Source: Chryseobacterium sp. MEBOG06 (GTDB lineage Bacteria > Bacteroidota > Bacteroidia > Flavobacteriales > Weeksellaceae). From it: a stretch of DNA of 64,000 nucleotides. Positions 1 through 8,676 of this stretch are shown piece after piece. The DNA is taken from positions 4,340,001-4,404,000 of the forward strand of contig NZ_CP084580.1 of the NCBI RefSeq assembly GCF_021869765.1, written 5' to 3'. Numbering within the stretch: the first letter of the stretch is position 1; each line of letters begins with the position of its first letter. A program made the translations under genes and the position numbers. Below the pieces are notes generated by a model. That model was given only the letters and a program-made list of their open reading frames with translations. It did not search any database and had not been told where the DNA came from.

Positions 1-1
1 T

Positions 2-736
2 TTAAAAATCTCATCTCAATATGCCATTCTGAAAACATATGACATGCAGTATTCTTATGAAGAAATTCAGCAATTTTCAGTCTACGAGTATATTAAAAAC
101 TGGTTCTTCCTTGAAGGGATCAAATCAGTCATCAACATTCTTTTTATTCTGAGCCTTATTGTTTTTTCTGTATTTGCCTGCATCAAAAAAAGAAAGCTTA
201 TTACTTTAATATGTATTTCATTACTGATAAAAAGTGTGCTTATACTATTTTTTTCAGCTCAATACAGATTTTTCATAGATGTATTTTTTGTCATCTTTTT
301 CGTAATGTGTTATGAGTACTTTAATAAAAGAAAATCAATCATCGTTTTTTCAGTGTTCAGTGTATTCATTATTTCAATAATATCTTTCCCAAACCTTATT
401 CAAAAATATATTCCAAGCTTCAGACCTGGAAATTTTATGGTGGGATTTGAAAAAGAACAGCTTTATCAACCTTCAACCTACGAATACCATCAATTCGATA
501 ATTATAAAGTCGGCAATTTAAAATTCAATGTTTCCAAAGACTATCCTTATAGCTTTGATACACCATTGCCTTCTATTTCCCCTAGCTATATTAATGACGA
601 TAACAAGGCGGGAATTTTCCCTCAGCTTATTGATAAAAAAGACATCAGAAAAGGATTTATCTGGAAGAGAATGAATTCTGATGAAAAAAAGGAGGCAGAA
701 AAAGTGATCAATAATATCGAAAACACTGATAAATAG
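2..736 (+). CDS. Polytopic membrane protein, C-terminal part (5' end outside window)
   Basis: The reading frame is open to the left edge, so the gene starts before the window; the first internal ATG is at 44. About 245 residues are visible. Three hydrophobic segments (roughly residues 30-50, 60-80 and 85-115 counting from that ATG) are followed by a soluble tail of about 110 residues containing short SPSY and GFIWKRM stretches. The tail recalls the large Bacteroidota membrane proteins called LIC_10190, but this is from memory and weak. It ends 50 bp before aroC, which has its own promoter box. The function is unknown. Confidence 0.7.
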   Translation, partial: LKISSQYAILKTYDMQYSYEEIQQFSVYEYIKNWFFLEGIKSVINILFILSLIVFSVFACIKKRKLITLICISLLIKSVLILFFSAQYRFFIDVFFVIFFVMCYEYFNKRKSIIVFSVFSVFIISIISFPNLIQKYIPSFRPGNFMVGFEKEQLYQPSTYEYHQFDNYKVGNLKFNVSKDYPYSFDTPLPSISPSYINDDNKAGIFPQLIDKKDIRKGFIWKRMNSDEKKEAEKVINNIENTDK

Positions 737-774
737 AACAAATCCAGAAACTTTATTATTTGGAGAAAAAAAGG

Positions 775-782
775 TAATTTTG
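775..782 (+). promoter_or_regulatory. -7 promoter box of aroC
   Basis: TAATTTTG matches the Bacteroidota -7 element TAnnTTTG and lies 4 bp before the aroC ATG at 787. Transcription would begin at or beside the start codon. Confidence 0.5.
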
Positions 783-786
783 TATT

Positions 787-1857
787 ATGTTCAATACATT
801 AGGTAATCTTCTTAGTCTTACAACATTTGGAGAAAGTCACGGAGTGGCTTACGGTGGTATCATTAATAATTTTCCGGCAGGTTTAACGGTAGATCTTGAT
901 CAGGTTCAGTATGAGCTGAACCGAAGAAAACCCGGCCAGTCCGCAATCGTTACACAAAGAAAAGAAAGTGACACAGTAAAGTTTCTTTCAGGAATCTTTG
1001 ATGGGAAAACAACAGGTACACCCATTGGTTTTATCATCGAAAACGAGAATCAGAAATCAAAAGATTATGACCATATTGCAGGTGCATATCGTCCAAGTCA
1101 TGCAGATTTCACTTATGATCAGAAATTTGGTTTCAGAGACCATCGCGGCGGGGGAAAATCTTCAGCAAGAGAAACGATGAACTGGGTAGTGGCAGGAGCT
1201 CTTGCCAAGCAGCTTTTACCCGATATTGAAATCAATGCTTACGTTTCTTCCGTAGGTGATATTTTCTGTGAAAAACCCTATCAGGCTTTAGATTTTTCTA
1301 AAACTGAAAGCAATGATGTCCGTTGCCCTGATGCTGAGACTGCTGAAAAAATGATTGCCAGAATCAAAGAAATCAAAAAAGAAGGGAATACTATTGGCGG
1401 AACAATTACCTGTGTAATTAAAAATGTTCCAGTAGGAATTGGAGAACCTATATTCTCAAAACTTCAGGCTGAACTTGCAAAAGCAATGCTGAATATCAAT
1501 GCCTGTAAAGGTTTTGAATACGGAAGCGGTTTCTGTGGTGCTAAAATGACAGGAAAAGAGCATAATGATGCTTTCAATACAGATTTTACTACAAAATCTA
1601 ACCTTTCCGGTGGTATTCAGGGAGGAATTTCCAACGGGATGGATATTTATTTCCGTGTTGCATTCAAACCTGTGGCTACTATTCTAAGACCTCAGGACAG
1701 CATTGACAAAGATGGAAATCCTGTGATCGTAGAAGGAAAAGGACGTCATGATCCATGTGTGGTTCCCAGAGCAGTTCCTGTAGTGGAAAGCCTTGCAGCA
1801 TTTGTATTGGCTGATCTGTTTCTGATCAATAAAACAAGAAACATCAACAATTTTTAA
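787..1857 (+). CDS. aroC: Chorismate synthase
   Basis: Last step of the shikimate pathway: it converts EPSP to chorismate with reduced FMN, in the cytoplasm. The 356-residue length is normal for the short bacterial form. The N-terminal signature is visible (LTTFGESHG, residues 10-18), followed by NRRKPGQ, the conserved FRDHRGGGKSSARET region, and RHDPCVVPRAVPVVE near the C-terminus. The ATG at 787 gives the expected N-terminus (MFNTLGNLLSLTTFGESHG). It is followed 17 bp later by a thioredoxin-fold gene that has its own promoter box. No other aro gene is in the window. Confidence 0.97.
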   Translation: MFNTLGNLLSLTTFGESHGVAYGGIINNFPAGLTVDLDQVQYELNRRKPGQSAIVTQRKESDTVKFLSGIFDGKTTGTPIGFIIENENQKSKDYDHIAGAYRPSHADFTYDQKFGFRDHRGGGKSSARETMNWVVAGALAKQLLPDIEINAYVSSVGDIFCEKPYQALDFSKTESNDVRCPDAETAEKMIARIKEIKKEGNTIGGTITCVIKNVPVGIGEPIFSKLQAELAKAMLNINACKGFEYGSGFCGAKMTGKEHNDAFNTDFTTKSNLSGGIQGGISNGMDIYFRVAFKPVATILRPQDSIDKDGNPVIVEGKGRHDPCVVPRAVPVVESLAAFVLADLFLINKTRNINNF

Positions 1858-1863
1858 CATAAA

Positions 1864-1871
1864 TATTTTTG
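1864..1871 (+). promoter_or_regulatory. -7 promoter box of the thioredoxin-fold gene
   Basis: TATTTTTG fits TAnnTTTG, begins 6 bp after the aroC stop and ends 3 bp before the ATG at 1875. It covers the alternative TTG start at 1869, which argues for the ATG. Confidence 0.4.
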
Positions 1872-1874
1872 GTA

Positions 1875-2438
1875 ATGAAAAATTACTGGGATCAAGGAAT
1901 TTCTTTTGAAGAATACCTTACAATTGCAAATAAAAGATTAGAAAATCCTGCCAACCAGCAGGAAGCTGACTATAAACAATATTACGAACTGGGTCTTCAG
2001 AGAATGGACAGAACGGTAAAGAAATACATTCCCGATGAAGAACAGCTGAAAGAACTGGCGGCAAAAAACTTTGACGGAAATATTTTAATTATTTCTGAAG
2101 CTTGGTGTGGTGATGCCAGTGCAACCGTACCTGCTCTTTTCAAATTCTTTGAAGGACGCAACGAAGTCCGGGTTTTCTTAAGAGACAGTGATAAAAGTTT
2201 AATCAACCAATTTTTGACCAACGGCACAGAATCTATTCCGAAAGTACTGATTCTTGATAAGGATTTTAATGTGAAAAATTCATGGGGCCCTCGTCCAAAA
2301 TATGGATACGAGCTTTTAATGAAATATAAAGCAGATCCTGAAGCCTATCCAAAAGAAACCTTCTATAATGATCTGCAGATATATTATGCTAAAAACAGAG
2401 GGAAAGATGCTGTTCAGGAAATTTTAGACCTTATCTAA
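1875..2438 (+). CDS. Thioredoxin family protein with a single-cysteine WCGDA site
   Basis: Thioredoxin-fold protein of 187 residues. The central strand-turn-helix reads ILIISEAWCGDASATVPAL, so the usual CxxC site is reduced to one cysteine (CGDA). A SIPKVLIL segment supplies the cis-proline region, followed by DKDFNVKNSWGPRP. The WCGDS/A form is common in Bacteroidota and its reaction is not known; dithiol oxidoreductase chemistry is unlikely with one cysteine. A TTG at 1869 would add two residues but lies within the promoter box. The next gene starts 1 bp after this stop, so the two are probably one transcript. Confidence 0.82.
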   Translation: MKNYWDQGISFEEYLTIANKRLENPANQQEADYKQYYELGLQRMDRTVKKYIPDEEQLKELAAKNFDGNILIISEAWCGDASATVPALFKFFEGRNEVRVFLRDSDKSLINQFLTNGTESIPKVLILDKDFNVKNSWGPRPKYGYELLMKYKADPEAYPKETFYNDLQIYYAKNRGKDAVQEILDLI

Positions 2439-2439
2439 T

Positions 2440-3192
2440 ATGACAAAGCTTTTCAGATTTCTGGTTACATTTTGTCTTATTTCAAATATCTCATATGCTC
2501 AAAAAGGGAAATCTGAAAATAAGGAAATCTATTTTTTAAAGGAATATGAAAAGTTATTGGACAATAATGATTTTGACACTAAAGAAGCTCAATCCTTAAA
2601 ATTCTCAGGAGATTTTAAAAAGTTTATTTCTGAAAATCCGGAAACACTTACCAAGGATTTTAAGGAGTTGAATAAAAGATTATACATCATTACTTCTGAA
2701 GATAAAAAATTAAGATTTTATGTTTGGGATACAGAACTTGGAGGAACAATGAAGAGTTTTGATCAGATTGTTCAGTATTCTTCCAACGGAAAAGTACAAA
2801 CATTATATGATAAGGGACAGTCTGACACTCCTTATTTTGTATCTGAAATTATAAAAACGAATATTAATAATCAAAAATATTACCTTGTTATTTCTAATGG
2901 AATCTTCTCTACGAAAGATCAGTCGCAGGCCATTCAGGCATATACGATCAGAAATAACAAATTAATTGATACGGATAAAGTTTTTAAAACGAAGACCAAA
3001 ACAATTAACAGAATTGAAGCTCCATTTGACTTTTTTAGTGTTGTTGACAGACCGGAACGTCCTCTGAAACTTATTAAATTTAATCAGGATAAACTTTATA
3101 TTCCTGTCGTGGATGAAAAAGGTGCGGTCTCACAAAAGTTTTTACTTTATCAGCTAAATAATAATTACTTCCAGTATATTGGAGTAAAATAA
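2440..3192 (+). CDS. Exported protein of unknown function
   Basis: This 250-residue protein has a clear signal peptide (TKLFRFLVTFCLISNISYA, cleaved before QKG). The mature part is rich in Lys, Asp and Asn and probably beta-structured, with stretches such as LRFYVWDTELGG and YLVISNGIFSTKDQ. I recognise no catalytic motif. It sits between two thioredoxin-fold genes, 1 bp after one and 5 bp before the other, so it is likely co-expressed with them. The export signal places it in the periplasm or on the inner face of the outer membrane. Confidence 0.75.
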   Translation: MTKLFRFLVTFCLISNISYAQKGKSENKEIYFLKEYEKLLDNNDFDTKEAQSLKFSGDFKKFISENPETLTKDFKELNKRLYIITSEDKKLRFYVWDTELGGTMKSFDQIVQYSSNGKVQTLYDKGQSDTPYFVSEIIKTNINNQKYYLVISNGIFSTKDQSQAIQAYTIRNNKLIDTDKVFKTKTKTINRIEAPFDFFSVVDRPERPLKLIKFNQDKLYIPVVDEKGAVSQKFLLYQLNNNYFQYIGVK

Positions 3193-3197
3193 ATAAT

Positions 3198-3746
3198 ATG
3201 AAGTTCATCAAGAAAAATGCAATTTATTTAATATTGCTAATCATCATCGGGGCGGTTTTTGTCATTCCAGGAGTGAAAAATAAGCTGCAGGATTTATTTT
3301 TTCCGGTTGCTACCATTGAAAATGCTGTTCACATCAGCGAAGAAGATTATGATGTGGAGCTTAAAGGAATTAATACTCCAAGCACCAATCTTAAAAACTT
3401 CAGGAACAAAGGTGTTTTCTTAAACTTTTGGGGAACCTGGTGCCCGCCATGCAGAAAAGAATGGCCTTCTATTCAGAAATTATACGACTCCAGAAAAGAT
3501 AATGTAGATTTTGTATTGATCGCTATGAACGATAAAGAAGAAGATATAAGAAAATTTTTGAAAGAAAATAATTATAACGTTCCCGTGTATATTGCACAAA
3601 GCCCAATCTCAGAAAAAATTCTTCCTAAAGTATTTCCTACCACTTTTCTTTTAGATAAAACCGGAAGGATCCTTATAAAAGAAGATGCTTCAAAAGATTG
3701 GAACACAGAAACTGTACATCAGTTCATTGATAATATTATCAAATAG
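3198..3746 (+). CDS. TlpA/ResA-like membrane-anchored thiol-disulfide oxidoreductase
   Basis: A 182-residue protein with an N-terminal membrane anchor (residues 8-25) and a periplasmic thioredoxin domain. The active site is WGTWCPPCRKEWP, with cysteines 82 and 85. FPTTFLLDKTGRI carries the cis-proline. TlpA and ResA family members reduce periplasmic disulfides, often for cytochrome c maturation. No cytochrome genes are nearby, so the substrate is open. It closes a three-gene run (1875-3746). Confidence 0.88.
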   Translation: MKFIKKNAIYLILLIIIGAVFVIPGVKNKLQDLFFPVATIENAVHISEEDYDVELKGINTPSTNLKNFRNKGVFLNFWGTWCPPCRKEWPSIQKLYDSRKDNVDFVLIAMNDKEEDIRKFLKENNYNVPVYIAQSPISEKILPKVFPTTFLLDKTGRILIKEDASKDWNTETVHQFIDNIIK

Positions 3747-3830
3747 TTATTTAACTTAATTTTATAATTTATTGGTACAGGATTTGTGAAATTTATAGCA
3801 TTGAAAAATTTATTTAAATCCAAACACAAA

Positions 3831-4172
3831 ATGAAATATTCAAAATTAAATCTTGCAAAAGAAGCTATCAACCACAAGGGCTTTGTAAAAAAAATTCCTG
3901 ATATTTTCAGAATGGTCAAAATGTGGAAAAGAGGAATCTATCCGATGAAGTCTATAGATATTCTTCTTCCTCTACTTGGAGTTGTATATGTGATCTCTCC
4001 TATTGATCTGATTCCTGAATTTGCTATACCTGTACTGGGAGTGATGGATGATCTTGTTGTATTGTCACTAACCATTCCAAAGCTTATCAAAGAGGTAGAC
4101 AAATTCCTGCTTTGGGAAGCTGAACAAAAATATAAAGGCAATCAGATAATTGATGCCGAAATCATAAAATAA
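3831..4172 (+). CDS. YkvA family (DUF1232) membrane protein
   Basis: A 113-residue protein from the ATG at 3831; a GTG at 3786 in the same frame would add 15 Lys/Asn-rich residues and looks wrong. The DUF1232 core is present: MKSIDILLPLLGVVYVISPIDLIPEF, a hydrophobic stretch with the hallmark YxISPIDLIPD/E motif, then GVMDDLVVLSL. The family is widespread and has no firmly established role. A terminator follows at 4191-4224. Confidence 0.85.
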   Translation: MKYSKLNLAKEAINHKGFVKKIPDIFRMVKMWKRGIYPMKSIDILLPLLGVVYVISPIDLIPEFAIPVLGVMDDLVVLSLTIPKLIKEVDKFLLWEAEQKYKGNQIIDAEIIK

Positions 4173-4190
4173 TAGTTTATTATATTTTTC

Positions 4191-4224
4191 AAACCATCCT
4201 GGAATATCCAAGGGTGGTTTTTTA
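4191..4224 (+). terminator. Rho-independent terminator after the YkvA gene
   Basis: Stem AAACCATCC / GGGTGGTTT with one G-T pair, followed by a T run. Confidence 0.7.
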
Positions 4225-4265
4225 TTTAAATGGGCGATAAATTTTTAAGCCTTATTTCAAATCCT

Positions 4266-4273
4266 TAAATTTG
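4266..4273 (+). promoter_or_regulatory. -7 promoter box of the OPRT-ODC gene
   Basis: TAAATTTG, an exact TAnnTTTG match, 19 bp before the ATG at 4293. Confidence 0.5.
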
Positions 4274-4292
4274 CAACATCTAATAAAAAATA

Positions 4293-5672
4293 ATGGAAAG
4301 TAAAAAAGAATTCTTCTTAGAGTGCTACAAACTAGGTATCATCAAATTCGGAAGGTTTACCCTTAAAAGTGGTATTGAAAGCCCTTTTTATGTAGACTTA
4401 AGACCTTTGGCTTCAGATCCTAAAATTTTAAAAAATCTTGCTAATTATTTATTGGAAATGCTTCCATTGGATAATTTTGATTTAATCTGTGGAGTTCCTT
4501 ACGCTGCTCTTCCCATGGCGACTGCGATGTCACTGGAAAGCTATATTCCATTAATTATTAAAAGAAAAGAAGCAAAAAGCTACGGAACAAAGAAACTTAT
4601 TGAAGGAATTTATCAGAAAGGGCAAAACTGTCTTTTGGTAGAAGATGTGATTACTTCCGGAAAATCTTTGGTAGAAACACTTGCTGAAGTTGAACAGGAA
4701 GACCTTAAAGTTTCAGATATTGTAGTGGTACTGGACAGAGAGCAGGGAGGAAAACAGCTATTGGAAAACAAAGGATATAGAGTACATACTCTTTTCAATA
4801 TTTCGGAAGTATGTGACATTCTTCAGGAAACCGGTGAACTTTCTGATGAAGAGGTAAAAAGAATTCAGGATTTCCTACAGGGGAACCACATTCAGTTTGA
4901 AGAAGAAATCAGAGCTTCTTATGAACAAAAACTTCAGAATACACAGCATTCTGTGTCTAAAAAACTTCTGGAAACGGCTTTAGCAAAAAAATCTAATCTG
5001 ATTGCATCTGCAGATGTTACAACGACTCAGGAACTATTGGATTTAGCTGAAAAAGTAGGCCCTCATATCATTGCTTTAAAAACGCACATCGATATTATTT
5101 CAGACTTCGACTATGAGCAGACAATCACTCCTTTAAAAGAAATTGCAGCAAAACACCAGTTTTTACTGATGGAAGACAGAAAGTTTGCTGATATCGGAAA
5201 TACTCAGGAGCTTCAGTTCACGAGTGGCGTGTTCAAAATTACAGATTGGGCAGATTTCGTAACTTCTCAGGTCATCGGAGGTTTTGAATCGTTAGACTGT
5301 TTCAGTAATGTAGGAGTGGTAGCCATCGTTGGGATGTCTTCCAAAGGGGCATTAACTACTGCAAACTATCGTGAAGAGGCTTTAAAAGTTGCTTTATCTC
5401 ACCCGAATGTAATAGGAGGTGTATCTCAGAATAAAATTCCTGAAGAGCTTTTATTATTCACTCCTGGAGTAAACTTAGCAGATTCTGGAGACGGAAAAGG
5501 GCAGCAGTATAATACGCCTGAACATGTTTTCAAAACCCTGCATACTGATTTTATCATCGTAGGAAGAGGAATCTACAAGTCTGACAACCCGGAGCTATCT
5601 GCTGTTACTTACAAAAATGAAGGTTGGAATGCTTATATTAATTCTTTAGAAAAAAAAGCAATTCAGGGTTAA
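4293..5672 (+). CDS. Bifunctional orotate phosphoribosyltransferase / OMP decarboxylase
   Basis: A 459-residue fusion covering the last two steps of UMP synthesis. Residues 1-190 are OPRT, with the PRPP-binding motif VEDVITSGKS at 116-125. Residues 215-459 are OMP decarboxylase, with ALKTHID (261-267) and the catalytic tetrad region MEDRKFADIGNT (Asp295, Lys297, Asp300). The order OPRT then ODC and the DRKFADIGNT signature are those of eukaryotic UMP synthase; typical bacterial PyrF has DLKFHDIPNT. The protein is complete and in frame. It has its own promoter and no other pyr gene beside it. Confidence 0.93.
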   Translation: MESKKEFFLECYKLGIIKFGRFTLKSGIESPFYVDLRPLASDPKILKNLANYLLEMLPLDNFDLICGVPYAALPMATAMSLESYIPLIIKRKEAKSYGTKKLIEGIYQKGQNCLLVEDVITSGKSLVETLAEVEQEDLKVSDIVVVLDREQGGKQLLENKGYRVHTLFNISEVCDILQETGELSDEEVKRIQDFLQGNHIQFEEEIRASYEQKLQNTQHSVSKKLLETALAKKSNLIASADVTTTQELLDLAEKVGPHIIALKTHIDIISDFDYEQTITPLKEIAAKHQFLLMEDRKFADIGNTQELQFTSGVFKITDWADFVTSQVIGGFESLDCFSNVGVVAIVGMSSKGALTTANYREEALKVALSHPNVIGGVSQNKIPEELLLFTPGVNLADSGDGKGQQYNTPEHVFKTLHTDFIIVGRGIYKSDNPELSAVTYKNEGWNAYINSLEKKAIQG

Positions 5673-5700
5673 AATCCTACAAAGTATATACAAAATAAGC

Positions 5701-5708
5701 TATATTTG
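5701..5708 (+). promoter_or_regulatory. -7 promoter box before the M1-like protein gene
   Basis: TATATTTG matches TAnnTTTG and lies 17 bp before the TTG start at 5726. Confidence 0.4.
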
Positions 5709-5725
5709 AGCTTTATCACGAATAT

Positions 5726-8548
5726 TTGAAAAAGATCAGCATTTGTCTTATTTTGTTTTGGGGAGTTGTACAGGTTTCTGCACAGAAAGACAGCATATAT
5801 ATTGAAGCTAAATTGTCTTCTGACAAAAAGAACCTTGAGGTTAATCAGGAGATTGTGTATTACAATCATTCTGAAAGAGACCTGCATTCTGTAAAACTTC
5901 TGAACTGGGTTTCTGCCTATAATAAACGAGGAACATCGTTAGTATACAGAAAACTGGAAGACCGGAATAATGATTTGCATTTTGCAAAAACGAATCAGCT
6001 GGGCAAACTTCTTGAACTGAATATAAAAAATTCAGACAACGAGATCATTCCTATCAATACCCTTTCAGATGAAAATCTTTTTATTCCTCTGAAAGCAGTA
6101 TTAAAACCTGGTGAAAGTGTCACTTTACAGTTACAGTACCGGATGCAGCTTCCTGATAAAAAATTTACAGGATATGGTACATCCCCTCAGAATACACTAT
6201 TAAAATATTTCTTTATTGTTCCGGATCATTTTGATCCGGACAATATTTACAAGAGAAGCTATAACGATATTGAAGAATCGGTAAGTTTCAATACTTCCTG
6301 GACCATAAATTTCGACATCCCGGTCAACAGTTTTGTGGAAGGAAACCTTCCTCAGGTACAGATGAATTCTTTCAAAGGTGATCTTAATTCCGATCCTGAA
6401 TTTTTGATTTCCCCAACTGAACATCCTTCTATAATAACTACTATTGACGGAATGGATACTGAAGTGAAATTCGGTTATAATCTACAACCTGCAGAGAAAG
6501 AAAATCTAGAGTTTTATCTTCCTCTGCATTTAAAATTCATTAAAGAAAAAATGGGTTCGCTCCCAAAAAGTATTTTTATTTCTGATAAATTCAGAGCTAA
6601 GGAAGACTTTTTCGGAAACAATGATATTACCTTCTGGAAATTCAGATTTCCACTATTCGCAGATGCTGAGAAAACGGATCTTGACTATTTCGGAATAATT
6701 GCTAAAAAAGTTCTCGACGAAAGTGTCATTGCTGACAAACAGAAAGACCATTGGTTTAAAAATGGATTAAAATCTTATTTTGAAATCCAGTACCTGAAGA
6801 GATTCTATCAAGATGCAAAACTTTTGGGTATCCTGACAGATGCAAGTATATTCGGAATTAAACCTCTAAAAATATTCCATGCTTCCCAGGTCAAGCTTCT
6901 GGACCGCTACGGCTTAGCCTACCAGTATATCATGCTTCAAAACCTGGATCAGAAGATTGATGAAAATTTTACTGCTTTGAGTAATTTTAATGATATGGCC
7001 ATCAGTAGTTTTGAAACCGGCAGCCTGTTCAATTATTCAGCTGATAAAATGGGGTATGATGCCTTCAACGATGTTGTAAAAAACTACCTTGCTCAAAATA
7101 CCGGAAAAAAAATTAATACAGAAGAATTCCTTACAAACCTTTCTGAAAAAAATAAGTCCACGAGTTATCTTTCCGGCTTTTTAAAACAGAAAAACCGGGT
7201 CGATTTTAAATTAAAGCATATTATAAAAGAAAACGACTCTTTACAAATAAGAATCGCAAAAAATACTGATATAGCCATTCCTGTAAAGCTGGAAACGGAA
7301 ACGAAAAAAGGAGAAAAAAAGGTTTACTGGATAGATACTGAAGAGAATCAGCATATCACCAACTTATCACTTCCTGCTTCTGATAATATCTATAAAATAA
7401 CATTAAATAATGGCTACCTTTTCCCGGAATCAAACTATAGAGATAACTTTCTGTATGCAAAAGGTTTGTTCTCGAATGCAAAAAAAGTTAAACTTAAATT
7501 AATAAAAGATATTCCAAATCCGGAATACAATGAAATTTATATAAGCCCGAGGGTTCGTTTCAATAATACTTATGATAAGTTTCTTTTAGGTGCTAATTTT
7601 AAAAATCAATCTTTTTTTGATCAGAAGTTTCTGTACTCGGTTACTCCATTGTACAGTACAGGAACGGGAAAACTCACAGGATCCGGTGCTGTCTCCTACT
7701 CTTTTCTACCTGCTGAAAGCATTATCCGAAGCCTGACTTTTGGAGTTTCAGGTTCTTATTTCCATTATGATTACGGGCTGGCCTACAAAAAGACGTCCCT
7801 GAGTTCATCAATCAGCTTTAGAAAAGATCCAAGAAGTACCGTAGGCAGAAGCATTGGAATTTCTTACAATTATTTTGAAAGAGATCTGAGTCCTGCTATG
7901 ATCGCAAGCAATGATTACAGTAAATATAATCTGTGGAGTATTGGCTATGGCTATAGTGACAGCCAGATGATCCATGAAAAAAGTTTCAGCCTGAGCACTC
8001 AGGGAATGGAAGATTTCAATAAAATAACAGCTGAAGGGTTTTACAGATGGGAATTTGCGCCTAAACAAAAACTAAGTTTGCGCTTATTTGCAGGATATTT
8101 CCTAAGAAATGACACCCGAAATAATTTGTTTAACTATGGTATTTCCAGGGTTTCCAACTATTCTTTCTCATATACTCTTTTGGGAGAAAGTGCCAGCAGT
8201 GGTCTGCTTTCTCAGCAGTTTATCTTAGCTGACGGTGGTTTCAAGTCATTCCTTCCCGGAACCGTCAATCAATGGATCACCTCTGTGAATGTAGACTCCA
8301 GCATTTGGAAAATATTCCATGTTTATGCAGATGCAGGAATTTATAAGAACAAAGATTTTCCGACAAAATTCATCTGGGACAGCGGTATTAAAGTAAGGAT
8401 TATACCAGACTTTTTAGAAGTTTATTTTCCCATACAGTCTTCTCTTGGTTTTGAACCTGCTTTCAAAGATTATGCAAAGCGTATCAGATATACATTGGTT
8501 CTTAATCTGGGCTCTGTTATTAATGCCGCGAGAAGAGGATGGTATTAG
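5726..8548 (+). CDS. M1 peptidase-like protein lacking zinc ligands, with a C-terminal outer-membrane barrel
   Basis: A 940-residue protein starting at TTG, directly before a signal peptide (KKISICLILFWGVVQVSA). The first 500 residues have the layout of an M1 (gluzincin) aminopeptidase: a beta-rich N-domain, then an alpha domain. The motif WFKNGLKSYFE (residues 343-353) stands where M1 enzymes have WLNEGFASYFE, so the third zinc ligand Glu is Asn. No HExxH occurs upstream; that stretch reads IIAKKVLDESV. Residues from about 610 to the end are alternating aromatic/polar strands typical of an outer-membrane beta-barrel, ending in Trp-Tyr. I infer a non-catalytic ectodomain fused to a barrel. 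Its partner or cargo is unknown. Confidence 0.6.
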   Translation: MKKISICLILFWGVVQVSAQKDSIYIEAKLSSDKKNLEVNQEIVYYNHSERDLHSVKLLNWVSAYNKRGTSLVYRKLEDRNNDLHFAKTNQLGKLLELNIKNSDNEIIPINTLSDENLFIPLKAVLKPGESVTLQLQYRMQLPDKKFTGYGTSPQNTLLKYFFIVPDHFDPDNIYKRSYNDIEESVSFNTSWTINFDIPVNSFVEGNLPQVQMNSFKGDLNSDPEFLISPTEHPSIITTIDGMDTEVKFGYNLQPAEKENLEFYLPLHLKFIKEKMGSLPKSIFISDKFRAKEDFFGNNDITFWKFRFPLFADAEKTDLDYFGIIAKKVLDESVIADKQKDHWFKNGLKSYFEIQYLKRFYQDAKLLGILTDASIFGIKPLKIFHASQVKLLDRYGLAYQYIMLQNLDQKIDENFTALSNFNDMAISSFETGSLFNYSADKMGYDAFNDVVKNYLAQNTGKKINTEEFLTNLSEKNKSTSYLSGFLKQKNRVDFKLKHIIKENDSLQIRIAKNTDIAIPVKLETETKKGEKKVYWIDTEENQHITNLSLPASDNIYKITLNNGYLFPESNYRDNFLYAKGLFSNAKKVKLKLIKDIPNPEYNEIYISPRVRFNNTYDKFLLGANFKNQSFFDQKFLYSVTPLYSTGTGKLTGSGAVSYSFLPAESIIRSLTFGVSGSYFHYDYGLAYKKTSLSSSISFRKDPRSTVGRSIGISYNYFERDLSPAMIASNDYSKYNLWSIGYGYSDSQMIHEKSFSLSTQGMEDFNKITAEGFYRWEFAPKQKLSLRLFAGYFLRNDTRNNLFNYGISRVSNYSFSYTLLGESASSGLLSQQFILADGGFKSFLPGTVNQWITSVNVDSSIWKIFHVYADAGIYKNKDFPTKFIWDSGIKVRIIPDFLEVYFPIQSSLGFEPAFKDYAKRIRYTLVLNLGSVINAARRGWY

Positions 8549-8639
8549 ATGAATTCAAAAATGGAAGGTTTTCTTAATATTTTTAATGATTAAATTGGTA
8601 TGAAGAGCTACCAGTTTCTTCCAGATAATTAAAATAAAA

Positions 8640-8668
8640 GAGCAGTTCACGTCATGAACTGCTCTTTG
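8640..8668. terminator. Bidirectional terminator between convergent genes
   Basis: Perfect 10-bp stem GAGCAGTTCA / TGAACTGCTC with a 5-nt loop, between the ends of a plus-strand and a minus-strand gene. A-rich and T-rich flanks suit both directions. Confidence 0.7.
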
Positions 8669-8676
8669 TAATAAAA

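Noticed and set aside
998..1180. 60-residue frame inside aroC
   Set aside because: It overlaps aroC completely in another frame and shows no protein-like composition.
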